This document shows, in pieces, positions 35,961 to 46,077 of a DNA stretch of 64,000 bases. A program made the translations under genes and the position numbers. Where the stretch lies: NCBI RefSeq assembly GCF_013034685.1, contig NZ_WQGO01000001.1, positions 186,001 through 250,000 of the forward strand, in the 5' to 3' direction. How positions within the stretch are numbered: the stretch's first letter is position 1; every line of letters starts with the position of its first letter. Source of the DNA: Ruegeria lacuscaerulensis. Its GTDB lineage: Bacteria; Pseudomonadota; Alphaproteobacteria; Rhodobacterales; Rhodobacteraceae. The notes below the pieces were generated by a model. It saw only the letters and a list, made by a program, of their open reading frames with translations, searched no databases and was not told the origin of the DNA.

Positions 35961-36806
35961 TCATTGCGGCATTCTGGCGAAAACGACGCGGTCGCGCCCA
36001 TCCAGATCAGGAATAACGCGCGTCTCAGACAAACCTGCCGCATCAAAAAGCGCCGCCACGGCAGCGCCCTGCGTCGGGCCAATTTCCACCAGCAACCGCC
36101 CGCCCGGTAATAGAAAATCAGGCACACCGGCGGCGATGCGTCTGTACGCCCCAAGCCCATCCCCTTCGTCGGTCAGAGCCATGCGCGGTTCATGCTCGCG
36201 TACTTCCGGGGACAGCGCCTCCATTTCGGACAGCGAAATATACGGGGGATTCGAGACAATAAGGTCGTATTGACCCTCAATGTTTCCAAACCAATCAGAT
36301 TGAAGAACCTCCACCCGGTCTTGTACCTGGTGATGCACGGCATTCGCACTGGTTTGCAGGCAGGCCGATTCACTCAGATCAACGCCAACGCCCGACGCGC
36401 TGGTGCGTTCAGCCAGCAAAGTGATCAGAATACAGCCCGAACCTGTGCCCAGGTCCAGAACGTGATCGAACGGCTCGCTCAGGGCGGCTTCGATCAAGGT
36501 CTCTGTCTCGGGGCGTGGGTCCAGAACATCGCGGCTGACACGGAACCGACGGCCGTAGAATTCACGCTCGCCCAGCAGATGCGACACCGGGACCCGAATG
36601 GCCCGCAGCGCGATCAACTGATCATAGCGTTCGGCGATTTCCGGGGCCAATTCTTCGGGCGCGATCAGGGTGACACGGCTGGCCTCGATCCGGGCGGCAT
36701 GGGCCAGCAGAACACGCGCATCGCGCGCCGGATCATCGACCCCCGCCGCACGCAGCCGCGCCGTGGCGGCAACCATAGCCATAGCCGCTGTCTGCGGCCC
36801 GTTCAT
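35961..36806 (-). CDS. prmC: Release-factor glutamine methyltransferase
   Basis: Methylates the GGQ glutamine of release factors. 281 residues. The SAM motif [13 protein letters not shown] is near residue 115 and the catalytic NPPY (SNPPYIS) near 185. The start overlaps the prfA stop by 4 bases; the two form the classical prfA-prmC operon. Confidence 0.96.
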   Translation of the reverse strand: MNGPQTAAMAMVAATARLRAAGVDDPARDARVLLAHAARIEASRVTLIAPEELAPEIAERYDQLIALRAIRVPVSHLLGEREFYGRRFRVSRDVLDPRPETETLIEAALSEPFDHVLDLGTGSGCILITLLAERTSASGVGVDLSESACLQTSANAVHHQVQDRVEVLQSDWFGNIEGQYDLIVSNPPYISLSEMEALSPEVREHEPRMALTDEGDGLGAYRRIAAGVPDFLLPGGRLLVEIGPTQGAAVAALFDAAGLSETRVIPDLDGRDRVVFARMPQ

Positions 36807-37858
36807 TGCGCCATCTCGGCCAACAAACGCGCCTGATCGTCGGCGGTCAGAGCGTCGATGATTTCGTCCAAATCGCCCTGCATCACCTGATCCAGCTTAT
36901 AAAGCGTCAGGTTGATGCGGTGATCCGTCATGCGGCCCTGCGGGAAATTATACGTCCTGATCCGCTCGGAGCGGTCTCCGGACCCCACCTGACTGGCCCG
37001 ATCGGCCGAGCGTTCGCTGTCGATCCGCTGACGCTCCAAATCATACAAGCGCGTTTTCAGCACCTGCATGGCAATCTCGCGGTTGCGGTGCTGGGACTTC
37101 TCGGAACTGGTCACAACCAGCCCGGTCGGAAGGTGGGTAATGCGCACCGCCGAGTCGGTAGTGTTCACATGCTGTCCCCCCGCGCCCGAGCTGCGCATGG
37201 TGTCGATACGGATGTCATTGGCGTCGACCTGAATGTCCACATCCTCAGCCTCGGGCAAAACGGCCACGGTGGCTGCCGAGGTATGAATCCGCCCCCCGCT
37301 TTCGGTTTCGGGCACGCGCTGCACCCGGTGCACGCCGGATTCGTACTTCATCCGGGCAAAGACGTTCTCGCCCTTGATATGGGCCACCACCTCTTTGATG
37401 CCACCCAGATCGGAGGCCTGTTCTTCGATGATCTCAAACCGCCAGCCGCGCGCCTCGGCGTAACGCTGATACATGCGCAACAGATCGCCTGCGAACAATG
37501 CGGCCTCGTCCCCACCCGTGCCCGGTCGGATTTCCAGCATCGCTGGGCGTGCGTCGGCCTCGTCTCGGGGCAACAGCGCCAATTGCAGCGCATGTTCTGC
37601 TTGCGGGATACGGGCCTGAAGATCAGGAATTTCCTCTTCGGCCAGTTCCTTCATGTCGGGGTCGGCCAGCATTGCCTCGGCCTCGGCCAAATCGGCCCGC
37701 AGCTGCCGCCAGGCCATGATCTGATCAACCACGGGCTTGAGATCCGAATACTCCTTGGCCAAGGCCGCAATATCTCCACCCGAGGCACCATCGGACATGG
37801 CCGCTTCGAGGTATTGGAATCGCTGGGTTATCTGCTCAAGGCGTTCTTCGGGGATCAT
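36803..37858 (-). CDS. prfA: Peptide chain release factor 1
   Basis: 351 residues. GGQ motif in [18 protein letters not shown] (about 222-240). The codon-recognition region precedes it, and [22 protein letters not shown] is family-typical. It reads UAA and UAG. First gene of prfA-prmC. Confidence 0.97.
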   Translation of the reverse strand: MIPEERLEQITQRFQYLEAAMSDGASGGDIAALAKEYSDLKPVVDQIMAWRQLRADLAEAEAMLADPDMKELAEEEIPDLQARIPQAEHALQLALLPRDEADARPAMLEIRPGTGGDEAALFAGDLLRMYQRYAEARGWRFEIIEEQASDLGGIKEVVAHIKGENVFARMKYESGVHRVQRVPETESGGRIHTSAATVAVLPEAEDVDIQVDANDIRIDTMRSSGAGGQHVNTTDSAVRITHLPTGLVVTSSEKSQHRNREIAMQVLKTRLYDLERQRIDSERSADRASQVGSGDRSERIRTYNFPQGRMTDHRINLTLYKLDQVMQGDLDEIIDALTADDQARLLAEMAQ

Positions 37859-37921
37859 CTGGGCGGTGTCCCCTAATATGCCGCTTTGGTCAAGGGCCGA
37901 GCTTGTGCTAAGATAGCCGAC

Positions 37922-38209
37922 ATGAAGGGGTTGGTTTTCGTTTTATCGCTGTTTGCGGTGCCTGCCATGGCGGATTACGTCGGGCCGGACGGCAAGGTGC
38001 GCGACTGCTATTGCACAGACAAATCAGGTGCACGCGTGGATTTGGGTGAGATGATCTGCTTGCAGGTCGATGGCCGCATGTTCATGGCACAGTGTCAGAT
38101 GTCGCTGAACGTGCCAATGTGGCGCGAGGTGTCCGAGGGGTGTTTGTCCTCAGGGTTGGAGCGCAGCAAGCCACTCATCAACTCGGTCTCGGTTTACCCC
38201 AAAATCTGA
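37922..38209 (+). CDS. Small secreted protein, unknown
   Basis: 95 residues. Signal peptide [17 protein letters not shown], then a short mature part with five Cys ([28 protein letters not shown]), which could form disulfides in the periplasm. The family is not recognised. The end overlaps the convergent DUF1499 gene by 60 bases. The ATG at 37922 gives the signal peptide; an upstream start would place it inside the protein. Confidence 0.72.
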   Translation: MKGLVFVLSLFAVPAMADYVGPDGKVRDCYCTDKSGARVDLGEMICLQVDGRMFMAQCQMSLNVPMWREVSEGCLSSGLERSKPLINSVSVYPKI

Positions 38210-38557
38210 TCGCCCAAAGCGCAGGCGTGCATGGATGCGTAGGGTATCGCCGTCTTGCTGGACCGTGGTGTAGTCGGGAAAGCCGATCACTTTGCTGCGG
38301 GTAATGTAGGTGATCATCCCCTCATCCACTGACCCGGCCAGCACGGTAGTGCGCGGCGTGGCCTGCGCGATGTCGTCCAGTCGGGCAAGACCTTCCGGCC
38401 CGGTTTCAACGATGCGAATGACGCCGCCTTGCATATCCGTATCCGCCGTTGCAGTCAGCGGCATATGCCATTGGGCAGGGTCAGAGGGTGCGAGACGGAT
38501 ATAAACCCACAGAGCCACAACAGCCCCGACTAGCACCCAAACGACCATCTTCTTCAT
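38150..38557 (-). CDS. DUF1499-family membrane-anchored protein
   Basis: 135 residues. One N-terminal hydrophobic helix (MVVWVLVGAVVALWVYI), then a small domain with DEGMITYITRSKVIGFPDYTTV and [20 protein letters not shown], which match the DUF1499 pattern. It probably faces the periplasm. The 3' end overlaps the convergent gene by 60 bases. Confidence 0.8.
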   Translation of the reverse strand: MKKMVVWVLVGAVVALWVYIRLAPSDPAQWHMPLTATADTDMQGGVIRIVETGPEGLARLDDIAQATPRTTVLAGSVDEGMITYITRSKVIGFPDYTTVQQDGDTLRIHARLRFGRSDFGVNRDRVDEWLAALQP

Positions 38558-38623
38558 CCTGAACCTCGTGTTTCCGCAGAACCTATTTGGTTCTTAGCGC
38601 CCGGCAAGGCACCAAGCGCCCCC

Positions 38624-39571
38624 TTACCGTGACGTCACACTAGGCAGGATGCATAGCAGTTCGAAAAGCAGGTTTGCCGCCGTCAGCGCCGTCGTCCCCG
38701 CAGGGTCATAGGGCGGAGACACCTCGACCAGATCGCAGCCCACCACGTTCACCCCACTCAAAGCTTGAAGCAATTGCAGAGCTTGCGGCGTGGTCAATCC
38801 GGCGATCTCAGGCGTACCGGTGCCGGGCGCAAAGGCCGGATCAAGGCTGTCGATATCATAGGTGATATAGGTCGGATGCTCTCCGATCTCATTGCGAATT
38901 TGCGCGCCGATTACCGTCAGGTTCTGCTGCCACAACTCCCACGCGGGGAATTGCTTGAAACCCCAGCCCTTGGCCTGGGTGAAATCTGACGCCGCATAGC
39001 CCGAGCCGCGAATGCCGATCTGAAAGGTCTTGTCGGGGACGATCAGGCCCTCTTCATAGGCGCGGCGGAAGACGGTGCCATGGGTTTCACGCTCGCCAAA
39101 CATCTCGTCATTCACGTCGGCGTGCGCATCCACATGCACCAGCGCCACAGGCCCGTGCTTGGCCGCGATCGCCCGCAGGATTGGCAGGGTGATCGAATGA
39201 TCGCCGCCCATCGCAACTGGCGTCACCCCCTGCGCCAGAATGGCGTCATAGCTTTCCTTGATGATCTTCAGGCTTTCTGCCAGTGAAAACGTGTTGATCG
39301 CAAGATCGCCAATATCGGCGATCTGAAGGCTGTCAAAGGGCGCGGCAAAACTGGCCATGTTATAGGGCCGTATCATCGCACTTTCGGCGCGGATCTGTTT
39401 TGGCCCGAACCGCGTGCCCGACCGCCACGAGGTGCCGATATCCATCGGTATGCCCAGCACGGCCACATCCAGCCCCGCCAGAGACTCCGCCTGCGGCAGG
39501 CGCATGAACGTGTTCGGCCCCGAAAACCGCGCCAGATCATTGCCGCTGAGGGGTTGGTTAAACTGTGTCAT
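38624..39571 (-). CDS. Ureohydrolase, guanidinobutyrase-like (agmatinase family)
   Basis: 315 residues. Metal ligands: GGDHSIT, HVDAHADVND and YDIDSLDP. The stretch DAHADVNDEMFGERETHGTVFRRAYEEGL and the ending GCDLVEVSPPYDPAGTTALTAANLLFE (each quoted loosely) resemble guanidinobutyrase/guanidinopropionase of Pseudomonas more than SpeB. The likely reaction is hydrolysis of a guanidino acid to urea plus an amino acid. Start at 39571. It is the last gene of the M20-ureohydrolase-ureohydrolase run. Confidence 0.8.
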   Translation of the reverse strand: MTQFNQPLSGNDLARFSGPNTFMRLPQAESLAGLDVAVLGIPMDIGTSWRSGTRFGPKQIRAESAMIRPYNMASFAAPFDSLQIADIGDLAINTFSLAESLKIIKESYDAILAQGVTPVAMGGDHSITLPILRAIAAKHGPVALVHVDAHADVNDEMFGERETHGTVFRRAYEEGLIVPDKTFQIGIRGSGYAASDFTQAKGWGFKQFPAWELWQQNLTVIGAQIRNEIGEHPTYITYDIDSLDPAFAPGTGTPEIAGLTTPQALQLLQALSGVNVVGCDLVEVSPPYDPAGTTALTAANLLFELLCILPSVTSR

Positions 39572-39634
39572 GCCCGTATCTCTCCCGTCCGACCTTTTGG
39601 CTAAGGTGATACCGGAAAGATGGCTAACCAATGG

Positions 39635-40600
39635 TTAAGGCTGCAGTTTGTTCCATCCCAAAAGACAAATAATCTGCGTCGCCACATGGGCACCGGCGAT
39701 CGCCGTCGCGCCCGAGGTATCAAAAGGCGGAGAGACCTCGACTACATCGCCGCCCTTGATGTTGATCCCGGCAATGTCACGCAAGATGATCTGCGCCTGA
39801 ATAGAACTCAGACCACCCCAGACGGGTGTACCGGTGCCGGGGGCAAAAGCGGGATCCAATCCGTCGATGTCAAAGCTCAGATAAACGGGGCTGTCGCCCA
39901 TGATCTCTTTGATCTTTTGCGCCACGGCGGCCGGGCCGGATTCGTAGACCTCGCGCGCATCGATGATGTTGACGCCCAGAGTGTCTTCGTTAGTGGTTCG
40001 GATACCCACCTGAACGGATCGCTTGGGGTCCACGATCCCCGATTTCACCGCCTTGTAGAACATCGTGCCGTGATCCACGCGGGTCATGTCGTCATCGGCC
40101 CATGTGTCCGTATGCGCATCGAATTGCAGCAGCGACATGGGCCCGTATTTCTCGGCATAGGCTTTCAGGATCGGGAAACTGATATAGTGATCCCCGCCCA
40201 AAGTGACCGAAGCGACATCAGCTGCCAGAATGGTGCGGATATGGTCGGTCAGCCTGTCGGGGAAGGCTGGGATATTGGCATAGTCATAGGCCATGTCGCC
40301 ATAATCTACGATGGCCAACTCGCTGAGCGCATCGAAGGGCCAGCCATAGGGCGCATCGGGCGATTGCAGCGCGCTGGCCTCGCGGATTGCGCGCGGGCCC
40401 AGCCTGGTGCCGGGGCGGTTCGTCACCGCTTGATCGAACGGCACGCCGGTCACGGCGATGTCCACCCCTTTCAAATCCTTGGTGTATAGTCGCCGCAGAA
40501 ACGACGTCGCTCCACCAAAGGTATTCTCGAACGACAGCCCCTTGAGGTCGGGGTTGGTGAATGCCTCATCCACCTGAGTTTTTGCGTCTTCCAGTCCCAT
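39635..40600 (-). CDS. speB: Agmatinase (SpeB-like)
   Basis: 321 residues. GGDHYIS (Tyr where Ser is usual), LQFDAHTDT, then VDHGTMFYKAV and FDIDGLDPAFAPGTGTP; the D-H-G-T-M-F stretch is like E. coli SpeB. It would convert agmatine to putrescine and urea. Thirteen bases... the M20 gene ends 12 bases upstream (40613), so they share a transcript. Identity between agmatinase and related guanidino hydrolases is not certain. Confidence 0.82.
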   Translation of the reverse strand: MGLEDAKTQVDEAFTNPDLKGLSFENTFGGATSFLRRLYTKDLKGVDIAVTGVPFDQAVTNRPGTRLGPRAIREASALQSPDAPYGWPFDALSELAIVDYGDMAYDYANIPAFPDRLTDHIRTILAADVASVTLGGDHYISFPILKAYAEKYGPMSLLQFDAHTDTWADDDMTRVDHGTMFYKAVKSGIVDPKRSVQVGIRTTNEDTLGVNIIDAREVYESGPAAVAQKIKEIMGDSPVYLSFDIDGLDPAFAPGTGTPVWGGLSSIQAQIILRDIAGINIKGGDVVEVSPPFDTSGATAIAGAHVATQIICLLGWNKLQP

Positions 40601-40612
40601 GTCTTTTCCTTA

Positions 40613-41776
40613 TCAGCCCAGTGGCTGTGCCTTTTCGACGATCCGCGCAAAGAAGGATGCCCCGATGGGCGCGATCTCATCGTTGAAGTTGTATTTCGGA
40701 TGGTGCAGCCCGGCGCCATCACCCTGCCCCACAAACAGATAGGCACCGGGGCGCGATTGTAGCATGAATGAGAAATCCTCGGCCCCCATCATCGGCGGAA
40801 CCTCGGTCAGCACGCGCTCATCCCCCGAGATATCGCGCGCCACATCGGCGGCGAATTCAGCCTTGGCGGCGTCGTTGATCGTGGCGGGGTAATTGACCTC
40901 ATAATCCAGCCGAGCTTCGACCCCGTAAGACTGCGCCTGACCCTCCACGATCTGCGCCATTCGATCCATCACCATCTTCTGTACATTCGGATCAAAGGTG
41001 CGCACGGTACCGTTGATATAGGCAGTATCAGGGATCACGTTGTTCACAGAACCGGTATGGATCTGAGTGACCGAGACCACCAGATCGTCCAGCGCATAGT
41101 TGTTGCGACTGACAATGGTCTGAATCGCCTGCGCAATCCCGCAGGCCGCCATCACAGGATCGCGGGTTTCATGCGGCATCGCCCCGTGGCCGCCGACACC
41201 TTGAATATGAACTTCAAACGTGTCCACCGCAGCCATGATCGGACCGGTATTGGTCTGAAACATCCCCTCGGGCACGCCCGGCGCATTATGCAGGGCGTAG
41301 ACCTGAGAGATGTCGAACCGCTCCATGATGCCTTCCTCGACCATGACGCCCGCGCCGCCGCCATCCTCTTCGGCGGGTTGAAAGATCAGGGCCACGCGGC
41401 CCGAAAAATTCCGCGTCTCGGCCAGATAGCGCGCCGCGCCCAGCAGCATTGTCGTATGTCCGTCGTGACCGCAGGCGTGCATATTCCCCGGCTTGGTCGA
41501 GGCATAGTCCACCCCGGTTTCCTCAGGGATCGGCAGCGCATCCATATCAGCGCGCAGACCGATGGTAGGCCCTTCGCCCTGCCCGTTGATAATGGCGACG
41601 ATGCCGGTGGTCGCGATCCCCTCGTGAATCTCGTCCACACCGAATTCACGCAGACGCTCGGCCACGAAAGCTGCCGTTTCATGGCATTCGAATTTCAGTT
41701 CAGGGATCGTATGCAGGTGCTGCCGCCACGCGGTCATATCGGCGGTATAATCGGCAATTCGGTTGACGACGGGCAT
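40613..41776 (-). CDS. M20-family amidohydrolase (hippurate/N-acyl amino acid hydrolase type)
   Basis: 387 residues. The N-terminal TAWRQHLHTIPELKFECHETA and the metal-site motifs MHACGHDGHTTMLLGAA, FQPAEEDGGGA and GAEDFSFML define the M20D group. It releases amino acids from N-acyl forms. The start is the ATG at 41776. It is the first gene of a three-gene run with two ureohydrolases and is divergent from mazG, so its substrate may be an acylated arginine or guanidino compound (inference). Confidence 0.88.
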   Translation of the reverse strand: MPVVNRIADYTADMTAWRQHLHTIPELKFECHETAAFVAERLREFGVDEIHEGIATTGIVAIINGQGEGPTIGLRADMDALPIPEETGVDYASTKPGNMHACGHDGHTTMLLGAARYLAETRNFSGRVALIFQPAEEDGGGAGVMVEEGIMERFDISQVYALHNAPGVPEGMFQTNTGPIMAAVDTFEVHIQGVGGHGAMPHETRDPVMAACGIAQAIQTIVSRNNYALDDLVVSVTQIHTGSVNNVIPDTAYINGTVRTFDPNVQKMVMDRMAQIVEGQAQSYGVEARLDYEVNYPATINDAAKAEFAADVARDISGDERVLTEVPPMMGAEDFSFMLQSRPGAYLFVGQGDGAGLHHPKYNFNDEIAPIGASFFARIVEKAQPLG

Positions 41777-41842
41777 CTGGGGTGGACTCCTGTTGCGGTC
41801 TGCGGAATGGATGCATCTGACACCGGAACGAAAGGGTTCGCA

Positions 41843-42700
41843 ATGGCCGAAAATCCTCTGATCCACGATAAAGACGCAGGCATCGAACGTCTGCTGGAGA
41901 TCATGCGCCGCCTGCGCGACCCGCAGACTGGCTGTCCGTGGGATATCGAGCAGGATTTTGCGACCATTGCCCCATACACGATCGAAGAAGCCTATGAGGT
42001 CGCTGATGCTATCGAACGCGAGGCTTATGACGAGCTGAAGGGAGAGTTGGGCGACCTGCTGTTCCAATCGGTCTTTCACGCACAAATGGCTGAAGAAGCT
42101 GGGCATTTCACCTTTCAAGACGTGGTCCGCACCATGTCCGACAAGATGGTTGCGCGTCACCCACATGTGTTCGGTGACGAATCCCGCGACAAGTCTGCCG
42201 AACAGCAGACGCTGGATTGGGAAACGATCAAGGCAGCGGAACGTGCAGGTAAGGAACAGAAAGGCGCGCTAGACGGTGTGGCCGCGAACCTGCCTGCCCT
42301 GCTGCGCGCGCACAAGCTGCAAAAACGCGCCGCGCGCGTGGGGTTCGACTGGCCCGACGCCAGCCATGTTCTAGCCAAGATCACCGAAGAGGCCGCCGAA
42401 CTGGAAGAGGCCCGCGACAGCATGGATGCCGATGCACTCGAAGACGAATTCGGCGATCTGCTGTTTGTGATCGTCAATCTGGGCCGTCATCTGGGGATCG
42501 AGCCCGAAGCCGCCCTGCGCCGCACCAATGCCAAGTTCACTCGCCGGTTTGAACAGGTCGAATCCCGTCTGGCCGAACGCGGTAAAACACCCAGCCAAAG
42601 CGATCTGGCTGAGATGGACGCGCTGTGGGACGAGGTGAAAACCGAGGAGCATCGCGCCAATGGCAAACTCCCGCCGGTGGATGTCGCCACGGGGGTCTGA
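41843..42700 (+). CDS. mazG: Nucleoside triphosphate pyrophosphohydrolase MazG
   Basis: 285 residues with two MazG domains: first about 20-110 (CPWDIEQDFATIAPYTIEEAYE, ELKGELGDLLFQSVFH), second about 175-260 (ITEEAAELEEARDSMDADAL, EFGDLLFVIVNLGRHLG). The E-x-x-E and E-x-x-D motifs are intact. It hydrolyses NTPs and dNTPs to NMPs and PPi. The ATG at 41843 has AAAGGG upstream; a much longer reading is antisense to the M20 gene. Confidence 0.94.
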   Translation: MAENPLIHDKDAGIERLLEIMRRLRDPQTGCPWDIEQDFATIAPYTIEEAYEVADAIEREAYDELKGELGDLLFQSVFHAQMAEEAGHFTFQDVVRTMSDKMVARHPHVFGDESRDKSAEQQTLDWETIKAAERAGKEQKGALDGVAANLPALLRAHKLQKRAARVGFDWPDASHVLAKITEEAAELEEARDSMDADALEDEFGDLLFVIVNLGRHLGIEPEAALRRTNAKFTRRFEQVESRLAERGKTPSQSDLAEMDALWDEVKTEEHRANGKLPPVDVATGV

Positions 42701-42710
42701 AACCGCTGGA

Positions 42711-42736
42711 CAAGTGCTGTGACACTTGCGAGTGTC
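42711..42736 (+). promoter_or_regulatory. Two mutually exclusive hairpins before the nucleoside hydrolase
   Basis: CAAGTG-ctgtga-CACTTG (42711-42728) and GACACT-tgcg-AGTGTC (42721-42736) share bases, so only one can form at a time. They lie 28 bases before the ATG at 42764. They could be an attenuator or overlapping operators. No T run follows, so a simple terminator is not shown. Confidence 0.35.
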
Positions 42737-42763
42737 CGCCCTTCACGACCCCCGGAGACACCC

Positions 42764-43702
42764 ATGCCGCGCAAAATCATTATCGACACCGACCCCGGTC
42801 AGGACGACGCCGTTGCCATCCTGTTGGCGCTGGCCAGCCCGGATGAAATCGACTTGCTGGGCGTAACAGCCGTCGCCGGGAACGTGCCGCTGGAGCTAAC
42901 CGCCAAGAACGCGCGCATCGTCTGCGAACTGGCCGGCCACACGGACGTGCCGGTTTATGCAGGCTGTGATCGGCCGCTGAACCGCCCTTTGGTCACAGCA
43001 GAACATGTGCACGGCAAAACCGGACTGGACGGTCCCGTTCTGCCCGATCCGCAAATGCCGTTGGCCCAAGGGCACGCGGTCGATTTCATCATCGACACCC
43101 TGCGCGCGCATGAGCCGGGCACGGTGACTCTATGCCCTCTGGGGCCGCTCACCAATATTGCGACGGCTTTCACCAAGGCCCCCGATATCGTTGACCGGGT
43201 ACAGGAAATCGTGCTGATGGGTGGGGCGTACTTTGAGGTCGGCAACATCACTCCGGCGGCGGAATTCAATATCTATGTCGACCCTGAAGCCGCTGATATC
43301 GTGTTCAAATCCGGCGCGCACATCGTTGTTATGCCACTGGACGTGACCCATGACGCGCTGGTCACGCCACACCGCAACGACGCCTTCCGCGCGCTGGACA
43401 GCAAGGTCGGACACGCAGTGGCCGAGATGACTGATTTCTTCGAACGGTTCGACAAGGAAAAATACGGATCGGAGGGCGCACCCCTGCACGATCCCTGCGT
43501 CACCGCCTATCTGATCCGGCCTGAGCTGTTCTCGGGCCGTCACATCAATGTCGAGATCGAGACCCAGTCCGAGCTGACACTGGGCATGACCGTTGCCGAT
43601 TGGTGGCGCGTCACAGATCGCCCGGCAAACGCCATGTTCATGGGCAGCGTCGATGCACAAGGGTTCTTCGATCTGCTAACCGAACGGCTGGCTCGACTAT
43701 GA
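42764..43702 (+). CDS. Inosine/uridine-preferring nucleoside hydrolase
   Basis: 312 residues. The calcium site IIIDTDPGQDDAVAI (D-T-D-P-G-x-D-D) is at the start; the conserved middle (LMGGAYFEVGNITPAAEFNI) and the C-terminal substrate-side ALHDPC-like motif (LHDPCVTAYLI) follow. It cleaves ribonucleosides to base plus ribose. The ATG at 42764 is used; its stop overlaps the GNAT start by 4 bases (ATGA). Confidence 0.93.
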   Translation: MPRKIIIDTDPGQDDAVAILLALASPDEIDLLGVTAVAGNVPLELTAKNARIVCELAGHTDVPVYAGCDRPLNRPLVTAEHVHGKTGLDGPVLPDPQMPLAQGHAVDFIIDTLRAHEPGTVTLCPLGPLTNIATAFTKAPDIVDRVQEIVLMGGAYFEVGNITPAAEFNIYVDPEAADIVFKSGAHIVVMPLDVTHDALVTPHRNDAFRALDSKVGHAVAEMTDFFERFDKEKYGSEGAPLHDPCVTAYLIRPELFSGRHINVEIETQSELTLGMTVADWWRVTDRPANAMFMGSVDAQGFFDLLTERLARL

Positions 43703-44148
43703 GTGCGGCACTTAAACTCGCCCGGCCTGAGGATCTGGGCCGTCTGATGACCCTTGTCGCCGCCTTTCACGCCGAAGCGGGCATCGATCAGGACGCTGAT
43801 CACCGGCGCAACGCGCTGGCACCGCTGCTGGACGGTATTCCCCATGGCTGCGTATATTTGATCGGTCCGGCGCGTGCACCGCTTGGATACGCGGTTTTGA
43901 CCTTTGGGTGGTCTGTCGAGTTCGGCGGAATGGACGCCTTTATCGACGAGATTTACATCCGCCCCGCCGTGCGGGGTCGCGGCATCGCCACCGAGGTGCT
44001 GCTGGACCTGCCCAAAGCCCTTGCCAGTGCCGGGCTGACCGCCCTGCACCTTGAGGTCGACCGCACCAATGAAACCGCGCAGAACCTATATCTGCGCACC
44101 GGCTTCAAACCGCGCGATCGCTATGTATTGATGAGCAAGAAGCTCTGA
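43699..44148 (+). CDS. GNAT-family N-acetyltransferase
   Basis: 149 residues. IDEIYIRPAVRGRGIATEVLL contains the acetyl-CoA-binding R-G-x-G-I-A (motif A); LHLEVDRTNETAQNLYLRTGFK follows as motif B. The start overlaps the nucleoside hydrolase stop, so the two are co-translated. The acceptor is unknown. Confidence 0.88.
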   Translation: MSAALKLARPEDLGRLMTLVAAFHAEAGIDQDADHRRNALAPLLDGIPHGCVYLIGPARAPLGYAVLTFGWSVEFGGMDAFIDEIYIRPAVRGRGIATEVLLDLPKALASAGLTALHLEVDRTNETAQNLYLRTGFKPRDRYVLMSKKL

Positions 44149-44183
44149 TAGCAGTCTTTTGTCAGCCCCCCAGCGACAGCACG

Positions 44184-44351
44184 TTAGCGCAACTCGCCTC
44201 TATACATATAGATCGGCGCATCCATGTCTTTGACGGGGTCGGTTGCCGAAACTGACTGCCCTGAAACCGGGTAAACACCTGGTGCCGAGCAGGCCGCCAG
44301 AAAAACAGTACTAATCACTGTTGCCGCAAGAAGGAATTTGGAACCAGTCAT
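44184..44351 (-). CDS. Small lipoprotein, 55 residues
   Basis: I read this by hand on the minus strand. It begins MTGSKFLLAATVISTVFLAAC with a lipobox LAAC (Cys21); the mature peptide is about 35 residues (SAPGVYPVSGQSVSATDPVK, then DMDAPIYMYRGELR). A strong AAAGGAG lies 6 bases before the ATG. It should be anchored in a membrane leaflet facing the periplasm. It stands in a relatively AT-rich gap between the GNAT and eno genes; its function is unknown. Confidence 0.7.
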   Translation of the reverse strand: MTGSKFLLAATVISTVFLAACSAPGVYPVSGQSVSATDPVKDMDAPIYMYRGELR

Positions 44352-44437
44352 GGTATTCTCCTTTCGAGTAGTGACCTCAGGTTAGGGTTTGGCGGCCTCG
44401 CCCAAATAGGGAAAAGTTCACACAAAATTGCCTTTAT

Positions 44438-44457
44438 GTTGCCACAATATTGGCAAC
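44438..44457. promoter_or_regulatory. Inverted repeat upstream of the small lipoprotein gene
   Basis: GTTGCCA (44438-44444), 6 bases, TGGCAAC (44451-44457), 87 bases before the lipoprotein start, inside an AT-rich stretch (about 44400-44520). The rest of 44352-44622 holds no gene I can support. Confidence 0.35.
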
Positions 44458-44622
44458 TACCTGCAAACGTTGGACAAAAATTTTTCAAAAAATTGAAGAT
44501 TCTTTACCTAACGTAACCTGCGCGCACTTTTCAGGCGACAGCACGAGGTTTTCAACGCGCATAAAGGGTGCGGATCGGACAATCCGCATAACCGATTCCC
44601 CACGAGTTCAGGGCGAGAGACG

Positions 44623-44653
44623 AAAAAGCCCGGCCTTCCAGCGAAGACCGGGC
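44623..44653 (-). terminator. Terminator of eno
   Basis: On the minus strand GCCCGG-T-CTTC pairs with GAAG-G-CCGGGC around the loop GCTG (44653-44628), with one T-G wobble, followed by TTTTT (44627-44623). It comes 23 bases after the eno stop. Confidence 0.9.
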
Positions 44654-44675
44654 CTATTTGCGTCTTTTGGTACGA

Positions 44676-46016
<1,341 letters not shown>

Positions 46017-46023
46017 CCATTCA

Positions 46024-46037
46024 TGTTAACGCTAACA
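46024..46037. promoter_or_regulatory. CceR/PckR-like (LacI-family) operator upstream of eno
   Basis: TGTTA-ACGC-TAACA is a perfect palindrome resembling, from memory, the sites of CceR of Rhodobacter and PckR of Sinorhizobium, LacI-type regulators of central carbon flow. It sits just upstream of the probable eno -35, a place that suits activation. Confidence 0.55.
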
Positions 46038-46077
46038 CATTGCGCAGCAGGTGTTTGCGCAAACCTGCGACGATCCG

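Noticed and set aside
39620..40489. 289-codon plus-strand frame opposite speB
   Set aside because: Antisense shadow of a well-supported agmatinase gene; no ribosome binding site or motif.
41057..41842. 262-codon N-terminal extension of mazG
   Set aside because: The extension is antisense to the M20 gene. MazG is complete from the ATG at 41843, which has its own Shine-Dalgarno.
46047..46068. Partial hairpin GCAGGTGTTTGC/GCAAACCTGC between the DMT permease and eno
   Set aside because: The arms differ by a 2-base insertion and no T run follows, so I do not call it a terminator.
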